From contig VZSE01002364.1 in the NCBI GenBank assembly GCA_013398275.1, forward strand, positions 53,328 through 117,327: DNA of 64,000 bases. Direction: 5' to 3'. The translations under genes were made by a program, and so were the position numbers. Of this stretch, positions 37,331 through 49,500 are shown piece after piece. The first letter of the stretch is position 1. Each line of letters opens with the position of its first letter. Below the pieces are notes generated by a model. The model was not told the origin of the DNA and made no database searches. It was given only the letters and a program-made list of their open reading frames with translations. Source of the stretch: Promerops cafer (Eukaryota; Chordata; Aves; Passeriformes; Nectariniidae).

Positions 37331-37502
37331 ATGTCTAATGGTTATGAAGATCACATGGCTGAAGATTGCAGGGATGACATTGGTAGGACAAATTTAATTG
37401 TGAACTACCTCCCTCAGAACATGACGCAGGATGAATTGCGGAGTCTGTTCAGCAGCATCGGCGAAGTGGAATCTGCAAAACTTATTCGGGACAAAGTTGC
37501 AG
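37331..37502 (+). CDS. ELAVL1: ELAVL1 first coding exon (residues 1-57 plus one base)
   Basis: The exon is bounded by a pyrimidine-rich acceptor ending TTTGCAG at 37318 and a GTATGA donor at 37503. It begins with 12 nt of 5' UTR (37319-37330), so the start codon sits just inside the second exon, as in mammalian HuR, where exon 1 is non-coding. The start is the only ATG that gives the HuR N-terminus, and the base at +4 is T. It encodes the N-terminal tail and the first half of RRM1: beta1 with RNP2, alpha1 and beta2, ending in RDKVA, with the next glycine codon split by the intron. Confidence 0.98.
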
Positions 37503-40500
37503 GTATGATTTAGTATTTCAGAAATTGTCACCTTGTGCTAGACTGCTTGTGCAAATACTTGATTGAATACAACTTAATGTAGAAATACTAAATATTTGTG
37601 TGTGTAATCAAACTATTGACAAGTTTGCGTGGAACTCCAGTAATGCCAGGATTGGGTATTGGGAGGATGGAATGCTCAAGGCTAAGTTAATGACTATTGT
37701 GTGTATGGCTAAGAATTCTAGGAAGTACAGTTCCCAAATTTGGACATTAATAGACAGGTCTAAAACTGGTTTAGATTTAGTCCCCAGCTAATTTATTCTT
37801 CCTACAGTCTGAGTGTTTTTGATTCCACCAGAGCTCTGAATATACAAACAAACATTTTGTTCTGACTTGGATAAGTAAAATAAAGGTGCGCTGAGGTTCT
37901 GAAGTGGCTGTAGGTCTTATCAGTGTTTGTGGAATTTAACTTGTAAGTGCCTTAAATAGGATTGGTAGTAGTAGCTTTAAAATATGAGAGGAATTAATTG
38001 TTCTGACTTGTGAAACTTAATGTTTCCTTGAAACAAAACAAATGCTGACAGAGCAACTGCTTCCATATCTGTTTAGTTGCAGGAGGTTTTAGCTGCTCTC
38101 TGAAGAGGTTTTAATCCTTGCACTGTTCAAATGCTTGGTTTTGGTTATTCTTGTTCAGAATTTGCAGAATCTTGGGTTCAGTGAGAGCGCTTGGTTGTTT
38201 CTGGGTGGGAAAAAAAAGTGCTGTTAACTCGCTGCGCACTGGTGTTTGTTCCCAGCCTGCAGCTCACTGCTCGTGGAATTCTCTGCTGCACATGCTCAGT
38301 GCTGTATTTCAGAATCCAGCAATACTGATTGTTATCTAATCCCTAACGGAACCAGCCTGAGACTGCTCCCCGGTCTGTAAAAGCTGCATGGGAGCTGATG
38401 GAATGCCTGAGAGCTCTCTGTGCATCATCTTTAGTGCTTTATTTGCTCGAGAATACCCATGAGAACTGAATAACCAAAAACTTCAGAATTTCCCTTCTGA
38501 GTAACCTCTCTGATTTCCATGTCTCTGGCTTTCCTGATACCTTACAGATGAAGTATCTCGTGATGTCTGTCTGTATCTGTACTTAAGGGATGTATATGTT
38601 GAGTCATGATAAAATAGTTATATAAATACTGATTTCTTTGAATGTTTTGGTAGGTGAGTGTTGGTCCCAGATGTTGTCATGTGCTTTGCAGCACTTAGAA
38701 GTTGAGGCTTGCTCTGAAGGCTGGTTTTGCAAGGAATGAGACCCCTTGCTTAATGCTAGCAGGTCATAGCTGACCCATGCCTTAGACTGTAAAATAAGCA
38801 CAGACTTACCTGTGTGGGATGGAAGGATATTTTCACTGGGAAGCAAGAGACCCAGCAGTCCCTGAAGTTGAGAGCCTGCTTCACACTGTTACCTGTAGCA
38901 TCAAACACTCTGGTAAAGTCTGGTTAACTTTAACTTGACAGTGCTGGGTAGTTTAAAGTCCAAAACATACACTTGCATGCTCAAGGTTTTTCTTAACCTC
39001 AAGAATCAAAAGTAAAATTACTGTTGCAGAGTCCTTGAGTGCCTGTGGACAGAACACTGGCTTTTCTCTAAAGTGGTTGCAGGTGCTGGATTCTGTGTGG
39101 CTGCTGTGGTCACGCCACTGAATTTTGTTGCTACCTAATTTTTCATTTGCTTGCAACACTATTCGGAGCAGTTATCAGTCATCTCCATGCTTACTGATAG
39201 TTTTGGAATACCAGTGCTAAAGAACTGGCTCCTTCTGAGCATTTGTTCTTCCTCTTGCTTTTGTTTCTGCCCCTTGATTGTTCACATTATATTCTTTATT
39301 CTCAAACTCTCTGTTAAACAGATGAATGTGCAGGAGTCTCTGAACAGAAAAATCCTGTGGCACAGTTCTGCTTTTCTTGTGCCTCTACTTGAATTTCTCT
39401 GACCCTGTGGCAGACAGCAGGAAACTGGAGCTGCAGAAAAACTTGTTCAGCTCCCTGACCTTGGTTTCTGGTCAGACAAGTCATAATATTGGCATGTGAG
39501 AGCGGGTTGAGTGGCCTGGACAGGAGGGAGGGAACCTTTTGCTTTTGTTGGAATTAGACTTTTTGGATCAATTTAGTTCTTTTCAATGAAGTCATAGCTT
39601 TTGGTGCCCCATAAAGTTTTTAATAATCAGAGTATTTTGTCCTTGAAGTTCCCTTTATTGTTTGTGTTTGCAGAATTAAAATCAATGTTTAGTTGATAAT
39701 GCTTGCTTTTTGTAAAACATTGAATGATACATACTTTTCTTCTCAATTTATTGTCTGTTAATGAAATGTGGGGCAGAAAATACTTCTGCCTGGAATGCAG
39801 TTTTTCATGACTTATTGAACTGGCATAAGCTGTCTGGCGACTGATTACTGGGATTCAAGAATTGATTTGAAAGCCAAAGTTTGGGTTTGTTTGAGCAAAG
39901 TATTTTATTATGATCATTACATATGTTGTTGCGTTTTGCTTCAAATGCAGCAGAGTATTTAACAATCTGTGTTCCATGTGTTAGGTTGTGGTTATAAAAT
40001 GTAGAGAAACTCCTTGAAGCCTCCAGACTGCTTACTCTTTATCTCACTACTGATGAGCATTACAGGAAGGTGAAAGTAGCAGCAAACCATTCAGTTCACA
40101 TTCCTTCCCAGGATCTTACGGGTTTGTGTACATGTGGGTTATAACCATTGATGAAGGTGTGACTGTGTGTCTGGTTTGTTGTTTGAGATGTGACAGCTGC
40201 TTTTTCTGGTTTTTTGGGGTTTTTTTTTTTTTTTTTTTTTTTGTTTTGTTTTGTTTTGTTTTTTGGTTTTGTTTTTGTTTTTTTGTTTTTTTTTTTCTTT
40301 TTTTTCAGTACCTGCACAGAGAAATTTGTGCACAGTAGATGAGCACTAGAAGGCTGCCGGGCTCCTCCTGATCTTACTGGAGGAATAGAGTGCTAGGCTT
40401 TGCATTCCCCAGTTGGTGTAGTGCATTCCTCAGCACTTCCAGGCTTGTGATGAGTGAATCAGTACTGGGGGTCAGCAGGCAAATACTGGATTGTTGCTGT

Positions 40501-43500
40501 GCTGCTCACTGTACTTGTGTTTATGGCGAGTATGTCTTGGACATCCAGGATTTTCATAAGAGAATTACAGAATTTATTGGACACTGTTCTTTCTGTCAGA
40601 TCTTAATTGAACACCAGCCATGCCTTGGGGCTTTGAACCCTAGGGAAATGTTAAAAGGCTGGTTCCCACTTCCCAGTATAGTATGGCACCATGTCCAGCC
40701 TGCAGTGTAACTTTTCACTGGTGCATCTCCTGGCCTGTCATGATGATTGCTGAGGTCTGTGAGTAGCCATTGACCTGATTCCATCAATGAAATCCTCTCT
40801 TCCTGTGGCTCTGGCTCGTGAGGCTGAGAGCAGGAAGTCTGGGGTTGGTCCAGTTGACCTGCACTGATCGGACAGTAGCCCTGCGGCACTGGCTGCAGAC
40901 ACAGCCGGGCCAGACTTGTCCTCTGCACTGATTCCCTCTCCAGGGGTGTGTATGATGTTAAATGTCCACTTCCTTGGAGCAACTGCCTTGTGCTGGAGAT
41001 GATCCAACAGAAGAAATCTGTCTGTGCTGTATTTGGCATGGGCGGTGTTTGACTTTGCTGCAACATCCAGGTTCTGGGGTCTGCATTTCCAGCTGTTGTG
41101 CTGGGCTGGACTCCTCTAACAGGTGAGTTTTTTAAAAACATTTCTCCCTCAGTACCTGTTAATGCAGGAATCCAGGCCTCTGGGCCCCTCTGGGCTTGCT
41201 CAGTTTCTTGCACCACAGATGCTGATGGCTCGTTGTGTCAGGATGTCTGACTCTGCACAGCACAGAGTCTGCTCAATAGCTCTAAATTTTCCAAGAGAGC
41301 CTGGTCATCTTTAGCCTGCTGTCCATGCAGCTGTACACAGGCTGTTAGTCCTTCTGGACCAAATGCTGAAGCTGAAAGTTAGTCGGTCATGTGTATTTTA
41401 GTTTCTCTTCCCTTACTCTGCTGAAGCATTGGTACTTTCAAACCTGACTGTCCTAAAGCTCTGAAAAGGTAGCGTTAAACTGCTTTTTTGGTGGAATTAT
41501 TAAAAACAAAAAGCTGCCAAACTCATGTGCAATGGCAGCACATGGTAATAATAAAAGTAATACTCCTTATTGGAATAATCGTGTGAGCTGAGGGGTGCTC
41601 CCACCTCTGATACTGTATGTAACTGTCCTCAGAGTGCAAGGGAAAAGAATTAATCAAAACTGCCACAAAGCTGTGTTGAGGGAGTTTAAACTGGATAATA
41701 GGAAGAGTTTCTTCCCCCCGAGGGTGCTGGCACTGCCCAGGCTCCCCAGGGAATGGTCCCAGCCCCAAGGCTGCCAGAGCTCCAGGAGCGTTTGGTAATG
41801 CTCTCAGGGATTCACAGGGTGGGATTGTTGGGGTGTCTGTGCCAGTCCAGGGGTTGGAAGGGCCCCACAAGGACCATTAGTCCGACTGAGAATATTCTAG
41901 GGTTCTATTCTAGGATTCTGTGAACCTTTTTCCCCATGTGTTTATGGTCTCAGACTTCTATGGGATCTATTTATTGCTCCTGACACCATATCCCTGCTCT
42001 GAATCCCTGGTGACAGGTTGCTTTGCACACCTCGTTCCGTGAAGGTTCCTTCTGACAGTGATTGATTTTGGAAAGGAGGCATCCAGCTTCCTGAGGGTTC
42101 CTGCTCCTTCCCTCACACCTTCTGTACTGCCTGAGCAGGGAATGTTTTCCCTCTGGTCCTCATGACTTTCTACTCTAGGAAGTGTAGGATATGATCCTTC
42201 ACACTGTTCCAAAGGCTGTCTGTACCTGTCAGCTCCCAGACAGGGCCCCCTCTGTGCAGAGGCTGGGAGGGAGATGTGGGCTTCCTCTGCACTCTGCAAT
42301 TGCTCGTGTCAGCGTGAGTTCTGATGGAACTCCCTAAGGTCCTACTCTGTGATCAGCAGCTGTCGGGGCAAAGGGATCTCCACTGCTGCTGGGAAGTGTG
42401 GAGCAGAAAGGACATTTTGGGGTGACTTGTTAAGGTTTTATGCAGGAGTTTGGGGTCCATCTCAAACATTGCTGTCGTGATGGCTCACTCTCTGCAGGTG
42501 TTCTTGGGACATACTGCTTACAGGACTAAAAGAAGTCACTTTCAGATAGTTCCAATTCCTCAGGAATGGACATAAAGCTTTACCCATTCCCTGCCTTGAT
42601 CTTTTCATGTCTTCTCTGGAAGACTCATTCTCAGAAATTATGCAGCTAAAAAAATAAATGAATGTCCTTGTCCATGTGAGCTTTTCAAGCAGAAAGGGGA
42701 GGGGGATTTTACTGCCCTGCTGTCAGGTGCTGCAGGGTGGTGAGTAGCTCAAGTTCATGTGACAGGGCAACTACTAATTTTCACCAGTGCAGTGAACTCA
42801 GTCTAGAAACGGAATTCCAAAGTGTTCTTGTTTGTGAAAAATACTTAAGTATTCTCTTTGGCTGAATTAGTTTCTTTTTGCATGCAAAACACCCATGAAA
42901 TTGTTTATGCAGCTTTGCTGTTAACTGTGAAATTGGAATGCATCATTACCTCTGGATTTTTTTTTCTGGCTCTTCAATCACATTTGGTGGTATGTGATTT
43001 CTTTAAATGTGCATTCAAGAATGCCTTGTGGCAATGGTTAACTTAATGAGAAGTGCAAATGGTTTGCAGACAAATTGCCCAAATACTGAAAATGTGAACA
43101 CCAGCTTTGCCAGCTCCACTTAATTCTCTTTGTCATAAAGGTGGCCACATAAACTGCCTCGGAGGTAGTAACTGAGTTCTTGCAAGGGTATAGGAATACA
43201 GTTAACCTAAATCAGAGAATCCTGGAATATTCTGAGCTGGAAGGGACCCACAAGGATCATCAGTGCAGCCCCTGGCCCTGCACAGACACCCCAACAAGCC
43301 CACCCTGAGCACCCCTGGCAGCGCTGTCCAAACTCTCCTGGAGCTCTGGCAGCCTCGGGGCCGGGACCATTCCCTGGGGAGCCTGGGCAGTGCCAGCACC
43401 CTCGGGGGGAAGAACCTTTCCCTGAGCTCCATGCCAAGCCCTGGCACAGCTCCAGCCCTTCCTGGGCTCCTGTCCCTGTCCCAGAGCAGAGCTCAGCCCC

Positions 43501-46500
43501 TGCCCCTCTGCCTCCCCTCGGGAGGAGCTGCAGCCCCCGAGGAGCCTCCCCTCAGTCTCCTGTGCTCCAGCTGAACCAGCCAAGTGCCCTCAGCTGCTCC
43601 TCAGACCCTTCCCCTCCAGACCCTTCCCCATCTTTCTAGCCCTAAAGGTTGCCTGGGTTCTTTCAGAGGGATCAGAGCACAGCCAGTGGGAACAACAGCT
43701 GTAGCAGCAGTTCTTGGGCTCTGCTTCTCAATATTTGGAGTATATTTTTGATTTTCAGTCGATTTCTGGTACCACTCTTATGACCCAGAGTGCTGGCTGC
43801 TGTCAGGATGGGATAGCTGCAGGACACCTGGACATGGAGCAGGTTGCTCCGAGCTTTGTCAGGTGTACTTGACCAAAAGGAGGTTGAAGTTTTTGTTCTG
43901 GTTGACCCCTGCTTGGGGACAGTCAAGCACTTGTTTAGCTGTTGCTCAGGCCAGGCCTCTGTACCAGTCTGGCCTAGACCAGAGCTTGTGGAGCACTGTG
44001 AGCAGGCAGGGCAGGGACCAGGCACTGTGCTGTGTTTAGCCCATGTGCGCTCAGGGCTGGTGATGATGTGCTGTGGTCTCCAGCAGTCATGGCAGCACCT
44101 ATTCCTGGAACAGCAGAGTCCTTGGCCAAAGAAAAGCTGCCTTGACTGAAAAGGATGGTGGAACTGTGCAAGGAGTGCCTGGTGCTGCTCACTCAGGCTC
44201 GGCAGATGTGTTCTTAGTGCTGCAAGTGAGGAGGACCTGTGTCACCAGGTGAAGGGCCTGCAAGTGTGTTGAAAACCAATTCTTGAGTTTGGGGATCATC
44301 AGCACAAGGTGCAGCTGGAGGGGAGCCCCTAGTGAAATACCCAAAAGTTTGATGTCAGGGCCAAATCTGTTAGAAATGTTGGTGACTGAGCTGGCTGATG
44401 GTTCCGATTGCACACTGGGTGTATGCACAGTGATGCCAGACTGGGGACAGTGACTGGTCACCGGGTGGTGGTGCTGCCACTCAGAGGGACCCTGACAGTG
44501 TTCCCTGAAAGCTTTGAGGCAGGGCTGGCACAACAGGCAGTGACTCCCTGCTGTTTTGGGGTCACGGGTGTTCTTCCACTCTGTCGGGATACACTGAGAG
44601 GGTTAAATATAACCCTCCTTAAGGGATAAAAGTCAAAAAGGACAGGAGAACTGTAGAGACCATTCTGTGGCTCTGCTTCCTTTGCTTTTTTCCCCTCATC
44701 AAGCCATACAAATGAGCCATGTTGCAACATCTTCGGTTGTATTCTATTATTTTTCAGCATGTTTTTAGTGGGAGTTATTGTTCCACATCTTAAAATACTG
44801 TTCCATTTGCTTCCAATGGAGCAGCTGTGTTTCTGCAGTGTAAAAGTTGGGTTCAGCTCAGCCTGTGATTGAGGTGACTGAGCACTCGCTGAGGTTTTTG
44901 TACTGTAAGGTTTGCAGCTAAGGAAGTGTTGTTATTTGAAAGTTTATTCCTCAAGAGAAGGAAGAAGTGAATTTTTGAGCCTTCAGCATTTTGAACAGTC
45001 AGATTTTTGTTCCAACAACAGGTGAACAAATTTGGTCCTGTTTAAAGAAATGAGATCTTGCAGTAAGTGGACAGGCATTTTCTTCCTAGACTCCCTCCAA
45101 AAAAACAGCCTGTGGTATTTCCACACAGTTTTGGGCCTGGTGTTTTCTGTGTTCACTTTACAAATCCTTTTCACTTCACAGAATCTCAGATGCTGGCAGT
45201 TCATCTGAAAAGGAGTCCTGGAGCAACTGAAATTAAATCGCAATAGAGAAATGTTCTGGAGCCGAGAGAAAGGAAAAAAATAAAAAGAGAATATATATAA
45301 ATGATAATTATGCAGAGAGGCTTTGTGAAATAAAATTAATTACTAAAATCCCCACCCTTTTGTTTTCAGGATTTAAAGCTGTTACTCTTATGGTTGAATT
45401 TTTGCAATAGTGTGGAGATGGTGAGATCCCTGTGAGCTCTCTGAACCAGGGTTGACAACAGGCTTTTGTCAAGTTCGCTTTGTAGCTTTTGACTTTTTCC
45501 CAAAGAGGTGTCTGAGTTCCTTGTATTCATCTTTGTTTCAATGCAAATATCACTGATTTTACATAAGAAGGAGAGGCAGCTGTATTTGTAATTTGTAATG
45601 TTTTTCTGAGTTGTTTGAAGGTCAGGCTTTCCAAACCAGCTAAATGTGCTTTTTGCCCTTAAACTTCTATAAATGAGACTCTTCATTGTTTGGCCGTGAA
45701 CAGAAAGAGAGTTGTGTCCCAAAGCTAGGGGAAGCAGTGGGGACACATTGTGGATAGGAAAGTCATTATCAATATAACTAGATATTTTCTTTGTTCCCTT
45801 GCTAGCTCCTTTCTGTTGCCATCAAGTGTCTGGTCAGTAAGATGTGCTGGTTTGAAGTCTTGAGCAGAAGCAGGAATTGGCTTAGTGAGCAGTCTGGGTC
45901 TTAGTCACAGGAACTGCAACAAAGCTGGGTTCAGGTCCTGTAGAAGGAAGATCCTGAGCTGCTGCACGGACTAACAGTAAAGGGTGAAACATCGTGGAAA
46001 TGCTTAAATACAGACCTAAACTTTCAGCTCTGTGCTCTGTGTGGGTGGAGCAGGGTGCAGTAATTGCCGGTGCAGTGTTGGTCTGATTGGCCCAGCCCTC
46101 CAAGAGCGCAGCGCCCCCAGGGCTCTCTAGGTCAGGCGCAGCCCTGGGCTGTTCGGCTGTGCCGAGCCTTGCTCCCAGCCTGACAGAGACAGGACTGTGT
46201 GGGGTTTCTGGTGTTTCGGGGACTAAATGATAGTTTTGGGCAGCATTTATGACTTAACTGGATGAGGCAGATGGAAGTATTTCAGAATGTTAATTGTTGC
46301 TTCAACAAATTCTTTGGGTAAACAAAAGTTTGCTTCCATTTGGGAGAATATTTTTGGTAGGCAAAGTAAAAGTAAAATTTACTTTTAACTGCTTCAGTAC
46401 CTGCACTGCAGCTCCTGTACTCAGTTCTGTCTCCAGTAGTGTGTTTTCTGGAACTCACTGTGGTCACCACAGCACAAATGGTTGTGTCAGAGACACAGCA

Positions 46501-49500
46501 GCTGCTCAGTGTCACTGGTGGGGCAGATGAGAGGACATCGCTGAACTGTGGGCTAGGGGACTGGATAAGAGAAAATTTTCGGTTCAAACTATGGGTTTTA
46601 GCTTCAGCTTTGTGAGTTTCCAGAGTAGCTGAGATGCAGCTACAGAAATCCTTCATGAAGCTACTTTCTTTTTGATGTAAGGACATCTTTTTGTATGAAA
46701 ACAAAACCTGCTAAGGATGTAACAAATAGCAAGTGTTCTGTCTTCTGGCTGTACAGGATGCTGTTGCCCTTCTCCCTTGGGGCACTGCCGGCTCATGCTC
46801 CATACCCTGATTCCCAGCTCATTTTCCATAGAACAGTGTCCAGCCAGTGAGTGTCCAGTCTGTTGTTGCCAGGGTGTCTTTCTCGCCATGATCAGGGGCT
46901 CTGCACCTGTCCTTGCTGCATTCCATCAGGCACTGTTGGCCTGTCCTCTGTGGCAGCCCGACCCTTCTGTCTATGACAGGTTCTTCCCAACATGGTGATT
47001 TTTCCAGTCTTGGTTAGAGCGCGTTCCCATCACCTCCTCCACGACACGGATAACGAGGTAAACTGCAAACTCCACTACTTCCAGGCATACAGCTAGAGTG
47101 TGTGGGGGTGGGGGGGTGTTTTTGTTTCCTTTTGGAGATGGATGTGGTGTTCACCTTCCTTCTTCCAATTTCCCTATCATTGAAAGACGAAACAGTTTTG
47201 GCAGGGACATGAGCCTGGTGCCTCATCACCCTTACAAAGAGCCCGTTTCATCCCCCCATGGGTTTGACTGGGACCAGTTCACTCAACCAGTCAGTCCCTG
47301 GCTCAGTGTTCATCCCCACTGGCCTTTCTCTGGGAGCTCTTTCCAAAGTGTAGAGGCCTGTTGGACTCTGCTGGTGAAGTGAGGCACAGAAAGCATCCTG
47401 TGCCCCTCTGCTCATATCACATATTAAATCTGCTGCCATACTTCCAGCCTTGTGCTGCTGGGACAGCAGTAGAACATTTTCTTGTCACCCTTGATATTAT
47501 TCTTTAGTTTCCTTCCATTCTTTTCAAATCTGAACTGCATTTGAGCTCTGCCATTCCTCAGACACAGTGGGCAGTGTTTCTGAATTCCTCCTTTTGTAGC
47601 TGTCACTTCTGTCTCCTGTGCTCTCTCTTTCCCGTGGGGCTGTGCCATGGCTGCCTGCTCAGCGAGGCTGCTCTGCTCTCACATCTGCATGTTTTCCTGG
47701 CTGTTAGGAAACAGAGGATGCTGTATGTGTGCTGTGACTCACTTGGCAGTTAGGGTGCAGTCTCTTGATCACCTGCTCTGCCAGTACTACTTTGCTGCAC
47801 TTCTCCATTGTCGTAATACTTTTTGTGAAGTTTGATGCAGGATGGTTGCATTTTTCTCCGGGCTGATGGGATTGTGTAGCCCTGGTTGTACAACGGTGTA
47901 ACTGTGCTAAAGAAGCCCACACGAGGCACATCTGAGCACTTTATTCTGTTCTTATCCTCAGAAACTATAGCCACTGCTTTGAATTCTGCTGATGCCTGGT
48001 ATTTTACGTGGTACTTCTTGATGCATTCACATGTATTTAGGCTCTCTGGTTATCACTCATGACACAGTTTGTAAGGCTGAACAGAAAACTCAAACCTAGC
48101 TCACATCCTCCAAAAACTGATTCCCAGTTCAGAAAACGAGTTCTAAACTAAGTTGCCATCATGCTGAGGTGCACTGACATAACAGGAGCCAGGTTTGATT
48201 TTGAGTTTTCTTATGGAGGGCAGGATGGGGAGGATCTGAGTCAGCTGCTCTCAGTGAAGTGCTCTGGTGTGTATCAGACTCCTCAGTGAAGCTGGAGTTG
48301 TCAGCACTGGGCTGGGAATAAGGAGGAAGCTTGGTGACTTGAAGCTGTGTGTCTCGGGAGCTGGGAAAGGAAGCAGGGACATGGACAGAAACCCAAGTGA
48401 TGCACGGAAAGAAAAGCAGTGCCCTCTCTCCTGAAAGGGCCTCTTATCATGGAAACAAATCTTGATTCTTTCTGCTGAAGGACTGTAGTATTTTGCTTAA
48501 AACTAGGTTTTGTAGTTACTTCATTAATTATTTGTCCAGATAAGGACCTACTTGTTGCTCTTTTTTAGCTTTGTCTCTTGAGACAATTTATATCTATATA
48601 TATGCAAACTTTTAAAAATAATTTTTAATTCCTATCCACTAAAATGTTTTGAAAACTGTTACAGCACCAATTTGATTTGCGCTGCAGGTTTCTATAGCAG
48701 GCTGGGAACATAATGAGAAAGCAAAAAAAACTTCTTGCCCAGGGTAAACACTTGACAGCAGTCATAATGCTGTGTAAATGCCAATTCCGTATATATTTCC
48801 TGTCATCCCTAGCAGATAGGTAGATTGTATTGTTTTGGAGTAAAATTATGAAGCAAAGACCATTCCTGCACAGGCATCCGTGAGGTGGAAACGTCTCCTG
48901 CAGTGACAGGACTGTTGTGTGTTGGCCCAGCCTGTGTAGAGATGAACACTGGGCACTGTGTGGGAGGAGATGGCTGAGGCTGATGCTGTTGGGTATTTTA
49001 GAGCAAGATAAGTTAGTATATGCTGTCAGTTTTGCTTGGGTTGGGTTTTTCTAGCACTTAAGGACTACAGGGTCATGTTATACTACGGTAGTTTAAAGGG
49101 GGTAAGTACAGACTGAGAGGGATGATCTGCATTCCAGGTTATTGTAGAGAAATACAGGTAATTGATAGTTTCTTCCCTATTGTCAGGTAAAAGTTAATAG
49201 GACTGTAATATTGGAGTTCAGTACCAACTTACTGTCAGATGCCTAGAGGGAATAGGAGAATGAACCTTTGTGATCGTGCCACTTTCAGAGCCTTCTTTTT
49301 TTAATCAGTGTTTGAGTAAACCACATTACGTCCCTGCCCCCTCATTTCCCAGGACATTCAAACTGTTGGATAAGGAATAGTCATTGAGGAACTTGTATAA
49401 AACTGGAAGTGAAAAAGATGCAGAATTTTCCTCTGACAGAAACAGTAAAGAAGGTCAAAAGGATACAGTCACTGTGTGAGGGTACTTTGGGAACAGACAC

